Below are positions 51,132 through 60,996 of a stretch of DNA of 64,000 bases, one piece after another. Origin of the DNA: Treponema parvum (GTDB lineage Bacteria > Spirochaetota > Spirochaetia > Treponematales > Treponemataceae). Position numbers and translations under genes: made by a program. The stretch spans positions 2,046,001-2,110,000 of the forward strand of contig NZ_CP054257.1 of NCBI RefSeq assembly GCF_017893945.1. The letters are read 5' to 3'. Each line of letters opens with the position of its first letter. Position 1 is the first letter of the stretch. Below the pieces are notes generated by a model. The model was not told where the DNA came from, ran no database searches, and worked only from the letters and a program-made list of their open reading frames with translations.

Positions 51132-52727
51132 ATGTCCGGCATCGCTGAACCGCGCAAAAAGTCGTCTTTAACTTCTGCGGGTATAAAACTTTCCGTATTA
51201 ATCTTGTTGTCAAGGCTTTTGGGGCTTATTCGGGAAATGACAAAGGCTTCCTTTCTCGGAACGGGTCATCTGGCGGACGCCTTTTCCATAGCCTTTTTGA
51301 TACCAAACTTGTTCAGACGCCTTTTTGCGGAAAACAGCATATCCGTCGCGTTTATTCCGACTTTCCGAGGATACGTAGAAGAAAACGATCCTGCAAAAAC
51401 TAAAGAATTTATAGCGTCAACTTTTACAGTCGCTTCTTTTATTACGGCAATATTCGTTACGCTCGGCATGATCTTTACTCCGTTTATAGTTAAACTTTTT
51501 TTTAATAAAACCGACACGCAGACATTGCAGGAAACAATTATCCTGACAAGAATAATGTTCCCCTACCTTTTCGTGATTTCTACGGCGGCGTTTTTTCAGG
51601 GAATACTTAACGGCGTAAACATTTTCTCACCTTCGGGCGCAACCCCGATTCTGTTCAACATTGTCGTCATCTCTTCAACTTACATATTATCGCCGCATAC
51701 GGCAAACCCCGCACGAGCTATGGCCACAGGAGTGGTCGCAGGCGGAATAATACAGGCGCTTTTTCAGCTGCCGTTTGTTTTAAAGACAAATTGGAAGCTT
51801 AAGTTGGCGTCTCTAAAACGATCGTTTTCAAATCCGGGAACAAAAAAAGTTATGACGCTCATAGGGCCTACTATCGTGGGAATGGCCGCATACCAGTTAA
51901 ACGACGTAGTTTCTACAGCTTTGGCAGGCAAGGCGGGAACGGGAATAGTTTCGAGCCTGCAGTATTCTCTTCGCCTTCAGGAACTTATTTTGGGAATTTT
52001 CGCCGTTTCCATAGGCACCGTGATTCTTCCGGATTTATCGGGGCTGGCGAAAAAAGAAGACTGGGAAAACTTTAACAATATGCTGCTCAATGCCGTAAAA
52101 ATCATAATGCTCATAACGATTCCTGTAACTTTTTATTCTCTTGTTTCGGGACGGGAGATAATTTCACTCATCTACAAAAATAATCGCTTTAATCAAATGT
52201 CGGTTATGCTCACCCTCAGAGCCTTTAATTTTCACATTTTAGGACTGTGTTTTATCGCCTTGAACCGCGTAATTGCGCCGGCGTTTTACGCCCAAGGGTG
52301 TACGAAAAAACCGACCATGGCGGGAATACTCGGTTTTGCCGTAAATATCTTTCTGGCGTTTTTGCTTGTCGGCAAGATGAAAGGCGGAGGCATCGCGCTC
52401 TCCTTGACGATAGCAAGTTTTGCCAACACCGTTTTTTTATTTGTGTTTTTAAACGGAATAAAAACAATCTGTGTGGCAAAGATCGTAAAGTCATCGCTTT
52501 TATATCTTGCAAAATTGACTTTTTTTTCTGCAACAGCGGCGATTCCCGCGTTTTTTACGCTGGAATTTCTAAGAGTTCACTTTTCAGGCCGTGCAAAACT
52601 CATAGCCTACGGGCTGCCGCTTGCTATAACGGCGGCGGTTTTCAGCACGACGGGAATAATTTTGCTTGTAATCAGTAAAGACAATATAGCGCGAATAATC
52701 ATTCACAAGATCGGGAGAAAAAAATGA
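51132..52727 (+). CDS. murJ: Lipid II flippase MurJ
   Basis: MurJ/MviN (531 residues) moves the peptidoglycan precursor lipid II across the inner membrane. Fourteen membrane helices are expected, and the early MurJ signature LIREMTKASFLGTGHLADAFSIAFLIPNLFRRLFAENS (about 26-65) is complete. The central Arg and Glu residues lining the cavity lie in this segment. The stop overlaps the next gene (ATGA). No ribosome site is obvious; TTGAAA and TATATG lie upstream at 51094-51120. Confidence 0.93.
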   Translation: MSGIAEPRKKSSLTSAGIKLSVLILLSRLLGLIREMTKASFLGTGHLADAFSIAFLIPNLFRRLFAENSISVAFIPTFRGYVEENDPAKTKEFIASTFTVASFITAIFVTLGMIFTPFIVKLFFNKTDTQTLQETIILTRIMFPYLFVISTAAFFQGILNGVNIFSPSGATPILFNIVVISSTYILSPHTANPARAMATGVVAGGIIQALFQLPFVLKTNWKLKLASLKRSFSNPGTKKVMTLIGPTIVGMAAYQLNDVVSTALAGKAGTGIVSSLQYSLRLQELILGIFAVSIGTVILPDLSGLAKKEDWENFNNMLLNAVKIIMLITIPVTFYSLVSGREIISLIYKNNRFNQMSVMLTLRAFNFHILGLCFIALNRVIAPAFYAQGCTKKPTMAGILGFAVNIFLAFLLVGKMKGGGIALSLTIASFANTVFLFVFLNGIKTICVAKIVKSSLLYLAKLTFFSATAAIPAFFTLEFLRVHFSGRAKLIAYGLPLAITAAVFSTTGIILLVISKDNIARIIIHKIGRKK

Positions 52728-53869
52728 CCGCAATACAGGACGACCGGTTACAAAAAATATACGCTCAGAGAAGGGCAAAACTTGCCGCACAGATGAAAAA
52801 ATACGGGATAACGGCTGCAATTTTTGAAGATACGGAATCCAGACGCGACGCGTGCGTAAGATATTTTACCGGGCACCCGGCAGACGCCTTATTCATATTC
52901 TTTGACGACGAAAAAAATTTTTTAATTCCGTGGGATGAAAATACCGCCAAATGTCACGCTCACGTCGATAACATTATCGCCTATTCTCAGTATGAAAGGC
53001 AGAGTACAAGGGCTGTAAAAGCCGTTTTAAATTCCATGAACATTCAAGGAAAACTCGTAGCGGAACTTCCGGACTGTACGCCGTATCCGCTTTTTTTGCA
53101 ATACATAGACGCTCTTTCAGGCTGGGATGTTCGATGCAGGGAAAACAGCCTGCACCAGCAAGCACGTTCCATGCGTGCGATAAAGGATGATTACGAAGTC
53201 GAGTGCATAAAAAATGCCGCTCGCGTTACAGATAAGATTATTGATCTTATCGAAGAAAAAATAAGATCCGGCGATATAAAAACGGAAACGGACGCGGCGC
53301 TTTTTATCGAAGCGGAATGCCGCAAAAACGGATGTGAAAAAACGGGGTTCGACACGCTTGCGGCAGGCGGCACCCGCAGTTTTGCCATTCACTGCTTTCC
53401 CAATTATACGGACGGGCAATGGCCTACAAACGGACTTTCCATCTTAGACTTCGGTGTGGTTTACGACGGTTATACGAGCGATGTTACGTTGACCGTAGCA
53501 AAAGGAAAACTTTCGGCCGCGGCGGAACGGCAGATAAAGTTGGTGCAAAAAGCTTACGACGAGTGTTTAAAACTTTATAAAAAAGACGTTCCGGTTATCA
53601 CCGCGTCCGCAAAGGCGGAAGAAATATTTTCAAAAGCCAAACGGGCGATGCCTCATTCTTTGGGACACGGGATCGGTCTTGAAATTCATGAAGAACCCTT
53701 TGTGAGCAAACGCGCTTCCGCAGAAAAAAAGTTTATTCCTGGGATGGTAGTAACGCTTGAGCCGGGATTATACAACCCCATAACGGGCGGCGTCCGACTG
53801 GAAAACGACATATTGATCACCGAAACAGGAAACACGGTTCTGACCCATTCAAGAATTATACGAATGTAA
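52724..53869 (+). CDS. Xaa-Pro aminopeptidase (M24 family)
   Basis: A 381-residue metallopeptidase removing N-terminal residues before proline. The N-terminal creatinase-like domain (about 1-150) is followed by the pita-bread fold with all five metal ligands: two Asp in LDFGVVYDGYTSDVTL, His in PHSLGHGIGLEIHEEP, Glu in VTLEPGLY and Glu in VRLENDILI. The length matches the family, so it should be active. It overlaps murJ by four bases, hence is probably co-translated with it. Confidence 0.9.
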   Translation: MTAIQDDRLQKIYAQRRAKLAAQMKKYGITAAIFEDTESRRDACVRYFTGHPADALFIFFDDEKNFLIPWDENTAKCHAHVDNIIAYSQYERQSTRAVKAVLNSMNIQGKLVAELPDCTPYPLFLQYIDALSGWDVRCRENSLHQQARSMRAIKDDYEVECIKNAARVTDKIIDLIEEKIRSGDIKTETDAALFIEAECRKNGCEKTGFDTLAAGGTRSFAIHCFPNYTDGQWPTNGLSILDFGVVYDGYTSDVTLTVAKGKLSAAAERQIKLVQKAYDECLKLYKKDVPVITASAKAEEIFSKAKRAMPHSLGHGIGLEIHEEPFVSKRASAEKKFIPGMVVTLEPGLYNPITGGVRLENDILITETGNTVLTHSRIIRM

Positions 53870-53935
53870 AAACGAGACCTCGCGCATACAAAAACTGTTT
53901 GCAGAAAATATCGATTTTCGAAAATGCCGCATTCG

Positions 53936-54113
53936 TGCGTATCTTGCGCACAGTTCGATAAACGAGTTTTCGAAGAAAACTCGAAGTTTAAGTAACGCCA
54001 TGGATGGCGACAAAATATGTAAAAGCGATATTTTGGCTTTGCCAAAATTCGTCATAACCCGATGTACATGGAGGTACATCGGGTTATAACTATTTCAGAC
54101 GTTCAATTTAAAC
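53936..54113 (-). repeat. Modular intergenic repeat, copy 2 (modules A, B and C)
   Basis: Read on the minus strand: module A (54113-54097, GTTTAAATTGAACGTCT), module B (54090-54001, with the perfect 14-bp hairpin at 54054-54087 and a CGCTTTTACATATTTTGTCG segment), then module C (53988-53946, AACTTCGAGTTTTCTTCGAA then ACTCG). Module A contains the stop codon of the acidic TPR gene. Short open frames inside it look spurious. Confidence 0.7.
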
Positions 54114-57100
54114 CTTCCTTCGCCTCTTTTAAAATCGCGCTCAAAGCCGCAGCAAGCGTTTTATCGGTAAGTTCGCCGGACATTTTTGTCATAATATCCA
54201 ATACGGCTGAAGTTAAACCGTCTCCCGAAAGCTCCGAATCCTGCGATTCTTCGGCTGATTGTTCCAGCGCGGGATCGGCTCCGCGTATTTCCTGTGCGGC
54301 TGCAAGAAGCCCCTGCCTGCCCTCAAGTTTTGAAACCACATAGTCCATGCGGACCCTATCCGTGCTTTCCAGAAAGACGGATTTTTTTTCAGGCGGAAGG
54401 CTGGAACTGAGCGTTTGAAGCCGTTGAAAAAGTTTAAGAAGTTCCGCCTTATTTTCCGCCGTTTCGTCCGTGCAGGAATCTTCGGATACGACAGGAACGT
54501 CGTCAAAGCCGTCTTCCGGTAAAGGCGGTTCTTCAAGTTCTTCAGACAATTCCTCCGGCGCCAATTCTTCCGTCGACGGCTCTTCTTCGGCGTCGAAATT
54601 TTCGTCAGATGCAGCAGGCAATTCGGCATCTTCCTCCGGCACAGGTTCTTCGTCGGTCAAAACATCGTCTGCCAGGGTTTCGGCGTCCTCATCGGTAAGG
54701 GAGCCGGTTTCTTCTTCATTCTCGAAGGAATTTTCGGCGTCTCCATCGGACACGGCGGGAAGTTCGGCGCTATCGTCAACAGATAAAAGATCATCGTCTT
54801 CCGTATATTCCAAATCATCACCGCCGGCGGGTTTTTCCATGTCGTCATAAATAATATCCGAATCGGACGGCTCTTCATCGTCAGCGATCAAATCTTCAGG
54901 AGGAATGAATTCCGTGTCTTCATCCGCCGCCGCATCTGCAATTTCCGCGTCGTCCGCGCCAATATCTTTTTCATCGGACAAAGCGACATCGTCTTCGGCT
55001 AAAGTTTCTGCGTCCTCGTCGCCAAGAGCTTCTTCAGATACGACGGGAAGTTCGGCATCTTCTTCCGATAAAGAAGGTTCTTCAAGTTCTTCAGGCAATT
55101 CCTCCGGCACCGATTCTTCCGTCCACGGCTCTTCTTCAGCATCTTCGGCCAAGGTTTCGGTGTCCTCATCGGTAAGGGAGCCGATCTCCTCATCCGCAGC
55201 TTCCTCGTCCGGTTCGGAGACGGCATCTTCCGGCAAGAACGCAGTTTCTTCGTCAGCTGAGGCGGGAACGTCGTCAAAGTTGCCTTCCGCAGGCAAAAGA
55301 TCCCCATCTAACGTTTCGGCATCCTCGTCGACGGTCTCGTCATAGTCGGAACCGTCATCGGCTTCATGAAACTCGGCGGGAATATCTTCATCCTGCGCAT
55401 TTTTTACACTGTCCGCAGCTTCCTGCGCAGCTTGTGCAGCTTCCTGAGCTTCCTCTGCCGATCTTTTTGCTTCGGCAGCGGCCTTTATCGCTTCTTCGGA
55501 GGCCTCTTGTGCAAGACGGTCAAAATCTTCGGATCCTTCCGCGTCTGAATCGTTGCCTGAATCGGTCTTTTTACCGCCGGCTTCGTCTTTTTCATAATCG
55601 TCATCCGTAAATCCGCCAAAATCTTCTTCCGGCTCGTCAGCGTTTGCAGGGTTTTCTGAAGCGCCGTGAGAAAGAGGCCTGTCGGAGGCCGTTTCGGGAA
55701 GCGTCTGGGGGCTTGACGGTTTTCCCAGTCCCAATATATCGTCGTCTTCGATATCTTCCATTTCAAATCCGCTTTTTCCGCCGGAGGGTTCGTCAAACGG
55801 GCCTCTTCTTCTTTGCGGTTTTCTGTCAGGCTCAACGGGACCGCCGTCGTCAACCAAATCTTTAAGACCTATGGGTTTTTCGTCGTCTTCAATGTCTTCA
55901 TCATCCGCAAACTCAAGGTCTTCGTCTTTTGCAATAACAGGATGTTCGGCGCCCCATGCGTCAAAATCAAATTCCTCGGATCCGAAACCGCCGCCGTTTT
56001 TGTCTTTATAAGAATTTTCAAAAAGCGACTCGTCTATATCCATTGAGACGGCAGGAATATCATCTTCAAAATCAATTTCCTCCATTTCTTTTTCTTCTTC
56101 CGCTTTTCGAAGATTTTCTTCAGTCACTTTTTCGCCGAGCCGTTTTACAGCCTCAAGAGCTATGGCATTGTATCTGTCATATTTTAAAACCTTATGATAA
56201 CAGGCCAACGCCGTCGACGCCGGATCGGAAATTTCTGAAATGGCTGCGGCAATCAAAAGTCCCGCCGGTTCCGTGGGCTTTATTTTGAGGTATCTGTCTA
56301 TATAACGTCTGGCCTTTGTTATATTGCCGATCTGTTGGCAGCGAAGAGAAGCGTCCCTTAAATAATCGACATACGAAGGATTTAAGGATTCAATTTCACT
56401 GTATGTCTCTTCCGCTTTGCCGTCGTTTCCTACGCAAAGATAATACTGGCCGAGCAAATTAAGCGCCTGCAATCTCTGGGGATATGCTTTCAGAACTGTA
56501 TTTATTCTTTTTAATGCGGCTTCAAAATGTTCCGCACTCAAAAGCACGTGAGCGTACTTTTCTTTAATGTCGATATCGTCCGGTTCTGCGGATTCAAGCT
56601 GTTGCATAAGCTCAACCGAACGCGCCTTAACGCCGAGTTTTTCATTCATCAAGGCTGCTCCCAAAACGGCTTTTTTTGATCCGGCGTCAATTTCAAGAGC
56701 TTTGTTATATGAATCCAAGGCCGCACGGTAATCGCTTTGGGAAGAAAGACAACGTCCCATAAGTATGTGCAAATTCACATTCTTCGAATCAAAATCAAGA
56801 GTTTGGCTTAACATGCGTTCCGTAGTCTTTCTGTGTTTTGTGCGCAAAAGAAGTTTCGCATATTTTTCAATGGCTTCCTGCCAGCCAGGCCGCGCCCGCA
56901 ACGCCGCCTTGTATGCCGCAGCGGCGTTATCGTTTTGTTTTAAAGCTTCAAAGCTTTCCGCCAAATTTAAATTCAAAACAGGATGATTCGGATCGATCTT
57001 AAGACCGCGACGGTATATACTGACTGCAGCGACGTGATCGTTACGAAGCGCGTATATCACGCCCATATGGTTATAGGCAAGAACATCGTTGGGATTTTCT

Positions 57101-57501
57101 TCTATTGCAGCACGAAAATAGCTTAAAGCCTTTTCATACTCGCCCATAAATTTATATGTAAAACCGAAGTTGTAGTTTATCTGCGGATCCGACTTGTTGA
57201 TTTTTTCGGCTTTTTGCAAAACCGAAAGCGAATCTTCAAACCTTTTCATGCGCCGGTAAATACCGCCGAGATCTACCAAAGCGTTAAAATTATTGGGATC
57301 GATTGCTATGATCTTTTGATAATAAGGCAGCGCCTTTTCATCGTCTCCGCTTTTGACATACGTAGAGCCGAGTTTAAACATGATAGTATTGCTGTCGGGC
57401 CTTTTTGAAAGCAGAGACTCATACAGCCTTATTGCAAGAGAGAAATCTCTTGCTCTTGTCGCGTTATCGGCTCTTTTAAGGATAACTTCAGTATTTGACA
57501 T
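54103..57501 (-). CDS. TPR protein with long acidic repeat tail
   Basis: A 1132-residue protein. About 13 TPR motifs (residues 1-460; ARDFSLAIRLYESLLSKRP, DDEKALPYYQKIIAIDPNN, GEYEKALSYFRAAIEENPN) are followed by about 570 residues of Asp/Glu-rich low-complexity sequence with repeated modules (TDEDAETLA, EELPEELEEP, DAELPVVS). A short helical end domain (about 1015-1130) closes the protein. It has no signal peptide. The T. pallidum TP0095 protein is comparable. The start MSNTEVILKRAD is chosen because AGGAG precedes it. Its role is unknown; TPRs suggest a scaffold. Confidence 0.82.
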   Translation of the reverse strand: MSNTEVILKRADNATRARDFSLAIRLYESLLSKRPDSNTIMFKLGSTYVKSGDDEKALPYYQKIIAIDPNNFNALVDLGGIYRRMKRFEDSLSVLQKAEKINKSDPQINYNFGFTYKFMGEYEKALSYFRAAIEENPNDVLAYNHMGVIYALRNDHVAAVSIYRRGLKIDPNHPVLNLNLAESFEALKQNDNAAAAYKAALRARPGWQEAIEKYAKLLLRTKHRKTTERMLSQTLDFDSKNVNLHILMGRCLSSQSDYRAALDSYNKALEIDAGSKKAVLGAALMNEKLGVKARSVELMQQLESAEPDDIDIKEKYAHVLLSAEHFEAALKRINTVLKAYPQRLQALNLLGQYYLCVGNDGKAEETYSEIESLNPSYVDYLRDASLRCQQIGNITKARRYIDRYLKIKPTEPAGLLIAAAISEISDPASTALACYHKVLKYDRYNAIALEAVKRLGEKVTEENLRKAEEEKEMEEIDFEDDIPAVSMDIDESLFENSYKDKNGGGFGSEEFDFDAWGAEHPVIAKDEDLEFADDEDIEDDEKPIGLKDLVDDGGPVEPDRKPQRRRGPFDEPSGGKSGFEMEDIEDDDILGLGKPSSPQTLPETASDRPLSHGASENPANADEPEEDFGGFTDDDYEKDEAGGKKTDSGNDSDAEGSEDFDRLAQEASEEAIKAAAEAKRSAEEAQEAAQAAQEAADSVKNAQDEDIPAEFHEADDGSDYDETVDEDAETLDGDLLPAEGNFDDVPASADEETAFLPEDAVSEPDEEAADEEIGSLTDEDTETLAEDAEEEPWTEESVPEELPEELEEPSLSEEDAELPVVSEEALGDEDAETLAEDDVALSDEKDIGADDAEIADAAADEDTEFIPPEDLIADDEEPSDSDIIYDDMEKPAGGDDLEYTEDDDLLSVDDSAELPAVSDGDAENSFENEEETGSLTDEDAETLADDVLTDEEPVPEEDAELPAASDENFDAEEEPSTEELAPEELSEELEEPPLPEDGFDDVPVVSEDSCTDETAENKAELLKLFQRLQTLSSSLPPEKKSVFLESTDRVRMDYVVSKLEGRQGLLAAAQEIRGADPALEQSAEESQDSELSGDGLTSAVLDIMTKMSGELTDKTLAAALSAILKEAKEGLN

Positions 57502-57517
57502 ATGCGCTCCTGCACGT

Positions 57518-59020
57518 TCATTGTTTTTTCGGACGGGCAAAAACTTCCTTTGAAAGCATCCCGTTTATTCTGTCATCATAAGCCGACCACGACGATACGG
57601 CAAAATAATAGATCACACCGTTTTTAAGCCCCGTAAGTGTAAGGCTTGTGGCCTTTCCCGTATTTATAGGAGAAGCGCCTTCAAGCGCATACCGTCCCAA
57701 ATACTCACCGGGGCGTTCCCCATAATATACATAATATCCGCCCGCACTGTCATCAGCGGAATGGTCCCAACTTAAGGTAACCGAACCGTCGCCAGCTTCA
57801 GCCTGAACGAAAAGCGGCGGCAGCGGAGGCGAGATTTCATCGTAGTTTAAAATCACCTGTGTAACCGACGGAGTCGTACGTCCGCCGCCGTCAGGATACA
57901 GCTGTACCGCAAGCTGAAAAAATCCTCCCTTTATTCCCGAAACGGGTTTACCGCTTTCAACATGTTCCCACTGAGGATAAGAATCCGTCCAGCCGAATTT
58001 GTTTTCGCCGCCGCGCACATAAAGCTGAACTTCCGTCTGAGGAGGAACGTCCGCAATCGCTTCCACCGAGGTAAGAACCGACCCCTGTTGCACGTGCATC
58101 GGTTCCGTTTCAAAACGGCCGCCGTCAATCTTATACATATCGCGTACGGTAACAAAATCTTCTTTTGCATCGTCGGAGATTTCCCCCGGCAGCGCTTTTA
58201 CTATGCGAAAATCATCCATACGCCCCGTATACTGCGGGCACAGCGATATATCGGCAGGCACTCCCAGGATCATGCGGTAAGTATCGCCTCCTTCGCGCCC
58301 CGTGGAAGTAATATACTTTAAATCTTCCGTTATGCCGTCAACCCTGTATTCAAGCAATCCGAATTCTTCGTCGTAACTGATTTTATGGTAAGACCAAACG
58401 TCCGGAATTATTATTTTTTTTCCGGAAACCACAGCTTCGCCGTCGTTTTTCGAATATCCTTCAAACACATTCGAAAATTTCCACTCAAGCCGATTGTTAA
58501 AAAACGTCGCCGTAATAGTCTGGTATATCGGATAACCTGCTACGGTTCTGGAAGATCGCCACGAAAAAAGCCTCTCGCCGTTTTCGGCGATAGACGGAGC
58601 GATCCAAAACTCTATGGAAAAAGAGCCTATTCTTCCCGCCCCGCCGAACATTGTTCCGCTTTTACCCGACAATAAAATTCCTTTTCCCGTACCGCGGCTT
58701 AACGCTGCGCGTTTACCCATGATACGGTTATCCGTAAGAACAAGATCGTTTGCAGAGATTTCATAATTTCCGACGGAATCGGTCATAGCAGCATTTTCAA
58801 AGTCAAGAAACAGATCCGTAAAATCCGAAACGGGAGGCGAATTGCGCGAAAGTTCTATGCTTGAATAACCGAATCTTCCTTTGCCTTCAACAACGCCGTC
58901 CGCCTTTTGAATGCTGCCCCAGCCTTCCTTTCCGCCTAGAGTCAACGTTTTTGGAACTGCAAAAAGATTATATACCAAAAACACTGGACAAACGCTTACC
59001 AAAATCAGTATTTTTTTCAT
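57518..59020 (-). CDS. Secreted protein with LamG-like and fibronectin type III domains
   Basis: A 500-residue exported protein with a signal peptide (MKKILILVSVCPVFLVYNLFA). A LamG/concanavalin-like domain (about 70-270: SFSIEFWIAPSI, WSYHKISYDEEFGLLEYRVDG, MDDFRIVK) is followed by a middle region and a C-terminal fibronectin type III domain (about 400-495: PLFVQAEAGDGSVTLSWDHS, LKNGVIYYFAVSSW). Such proteins bind sugars or partners outside the cell; the ligand is unknown. It precedes the TPR gene by 16 bases. Its start codon is only ten bases from that of uvrC. Confidence 0.75.
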   Translation of the reverse strand: MKKILILVSVCPVFLVYNLFAVPKTLTLGGKEGWGSIQKADGVVEGKGRFGYSSIELSRNSPPVSDFTDLFLDFENAAMTDSVGNYEISANDLVLTDNRIMGKRAALSRGTGKGILLSGKSGTMFGGAGRIGSFSIEFWIAPSIAENGERLFSWRSSRTVAGYPIYQTITATFFNNRLEWKFSNVFEGYSKNDGEAVVSGKKIIIPDVWSYHKISYDEEFGLLEYRVDGITEDLKYITSTGREGGDTYRMILGVPADISLCPQYTGRMDDFRIVKALPGEISDDAKEDFVTVRDMYKIDGGRFETEPMHVQQGSVLTSVEAIADVPPQTEVQLYVRGGENKFGWTDSYPQWEHVESGKPVSGIKGGFFQLAVQLYPDGGGRTTPSVTQVILNYDEISPPLPPLFVQAEAGDGSVTLSWDHSADDSAGGYYVYYGERPGEYLGRYALEGASPINTGKATSLTLTGLKNGVIYYFAVSSWSAYDDRINGMLSKEVFARPKKQ

Positions 59021-59030
59021 AGTGAATATT

Positions 59031-60992
59031 ATGAGCGCAAATACGGTATATCAACAATTACATCAAACCGCATTGCAAGCCCCTTCCTCCAGCGGAGTTT
59101 ATCTTTGGCGGAACCCTGAGGGAACCGTCATTTATGTCGGCAAGGCAAAAAACCTCAAAAACCGACTTTCGTCATATTTTTCAGGACGCAAGGATATTAA
59201 AACGCGTTTACTCATTTCCCGCTCTCAAACTATTGAGTATATTACAACAGCAAACGAATATGAAGCTTTTCTTCTTGAAAACAATCTCATAAAAACGCAT
59301 AAACCGCGGTATAATATAGATCTAAAAGACGGAAAATCCTACCCCGTTCTTAGGATTACCAACGAAGAATTCCCGCGTCTGTTTAAAACACGGTATATAC
59401 AGCATGACGGTTCAACATATTTCGGTCCGTTCCCCGATGTGGGCGCTCTTGACACCTTTATAGACACACTTTACAAGCTTTATCCCATAAGGCACTGCAA
59501 GGTCTTTAAAAAGCGCCAAAACCCCTGCATGTATTACCACATAGGACAATGCAAGGCGCCGTGCTGCTCAAAAATTTCAAAAGAGTCCTATAATGAATTT
59601 TTCGGCGAAATTTCAGGCCTTCTTGAAAGAAATGATAAAGAACATCGCGATAAACTCACGGAGGAAATGAAAAAGGCCGCAAAAAATCTTCAATTTGAAA
59701 AAGCCGCTAGACTTCGCGACGGACTTAAAGCCTTTGCCGTAATGCAAAATCAAAACATAGTCGAAGACTTTGGAACGGAAGACCGCGATTACGTAGCTTT
59801 TTACAGAGAAGGAGAGCTCGTGTGTTTTACCGTTCTTAAAATACGCGGCGGAAAGCTCTTAGGCCGCGACAATTACAGAACTGTAAGCTTGAACGAAGAC
59901 GAAGAGCTTATCCCTGAATTTATAAATGCGTATTACATACAAAAAAGCGACCTTCCTCCTAATATTTTCGTGCCGACAAGCAACGCGCTGCAATTTATTT
60001 CACGCCGCATAAAAGAAACTCTAGACGCCGACGTGAACATAATTCCTATTGAAGACAATATGGAAAACGCAAGCAGGCACAAGGCCGCCATGAATATGGC
60101 CTTTGAAAACGCCCATGAAGACACGATAAGAAGACTGCGCGAACGAGGCGATATTCCCGCCCTTGAAGAACTAAAAGCCGTCTTAGGTCTGGAACACCTG
60201 CCCGTTCGCATAGAAGGTTTTGATATTGCTCACATAGGCGGAAAATTTCCTGTGGCAAGCCTTATAAGTTTTTATAACGGAAACCCAGACAAAAAAAATT
60301 ACAGGTATTTCAGACTTAAGACAACCGACGGCGTTATAGACGATTTTGCTTCAATGCGGGAAGCCGCCACAAGGCGTTATACGCGTCTTGTAAACGAACA
60401 GTCAGATCTGCCCGATCTCATATTGATAGACGGAGGAATCGGGCAGGTGAACGCCGTAAAAGGAGTTCTTGCCGCTCTTAACCTTGACATTCCCATTGCA
60501 GGCCTTGCAAAACGCGACGAAGAAATTTACCGCCCGGGAGAAAGCACACCGATGTCTTTGCCAAAGCACAGCGACGCGTTGCGGCTTTTGCAGCGCATAC
60601 GCGACGAAACGCACAGGTTTGCAACGAGCAGGAACCAAAGGCTCCGCACAAAAGAAAACACGGTAAGCATTTTCAGCGAACTTCCGCATGTAGGAAAAAA
60701 GAGAGCCGGCATCCTTTTAAAGGAATTTACTACCATTGAAAACTTTTACACGGCCGGCTCCGCACAAATTACAAAAATTCTCGGCGTAAGCGACGATCAG
60801 GCCCAAGAGATAATAAAGTCTGCCCGGGAACTCGTTGCAATCCGTACTCAAAAAAAAGAAAAAACAAAAAGAATTTTACAAACGGCGGCCGCGACCGTTC
60901 AAAAAGCGGAAATTTCACAGTACGCATCGGATCTCGCTTCAAAAGCCTTGCTCGCTGCAGAAGGCGAAAAAGAGTATTCACACGAAGATTAG
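59031..60992 (+). CDS. uvrC: Excinuclease ABC subunit C
   Basis: UvrC (653 residues) makes both incisions in nucleotide-excision repair. The GIY-YIG domain (about 16-95) starts SGVYLWRNPEGTVIYVGKAKNLKNRLSSYF. A UVR motif follows (KLTEEMKKAAKNLQFEKAARLRDGLKAF, about 205-230). Then come the RNase H-like endonuclease domain (IEGFDIAHIGGKFPVASLISF, DLILIDGGIGQVNAV) and a C-terminal helix-hairpin-helix (LPHVGKKRAGILLKEF). The ATG 59031 fits the family start; the frame is open 40 codons further upstream. There is no ribosome site. Confidence 0.96.
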   Translation: MSANTVYQQLHQTALQAPSSSGVYLWRNPEGTVIYVGKAKNLKNRLSSYFSGRKDIKTRLLISRSQTIEYITTANEYEAFLLENNLIKTHKPRYNIDLKDGKSYPVLRITNEEFPRLFKTRYIQHDGSTYFGPFPDVGALDTFIDTLYKLYPIRHCKVFKKRQNPCMYYHIGQCKAPCCSKISKESYNEFFGEISGLLERNDKEHRDKLTEEMKKAAKNLQFEKAARLRDGLKAFAVMQNQNIVEDFGTEDRDYVAFYREGELVCFTVLKIRGGKLLGRDNYRTVSLNEDEELIPEFINAYYIQKSDLPPNIFVPTSNALQFISRRIKETLDADVNIIPIEDNMENASRHKAAMNMAFENAHEDTIRRLRERGDIPALEELKAVLGLEHLPVRIEGFDIAHIGGKFPVASLISFYNGNPDKKNYRYFRLKTTDGVIDDFASMREAATRRYTRLVNEQSDLPDLILIDGGIGQVNAVKGVLAALNLDIPIAGLAKRDEEIYRPGESTPMSLPKHSDALRLLQRIRDETHRFATSRNQRLRTKENTVSIFSELPHVGKKRAGILLKEFTTIENFYTAGSAQITKILGVSDDQAQEIIKSARELVAIRTQKKEKTKRILQTAAATVQKAEISQYASDLASKALLAAEGEKEYSHED

Positions 60993-60996
60993 GTTT

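Noticed and set aside
53849-54079. Minus-strand 76-codon frame in the repeat after the M24 peptidase gene
   Set aside because: It lies within the modular repeat, and a similar frame occurs in copy 3 at 61,705-61,944; both are likely spurious products of the repeat.
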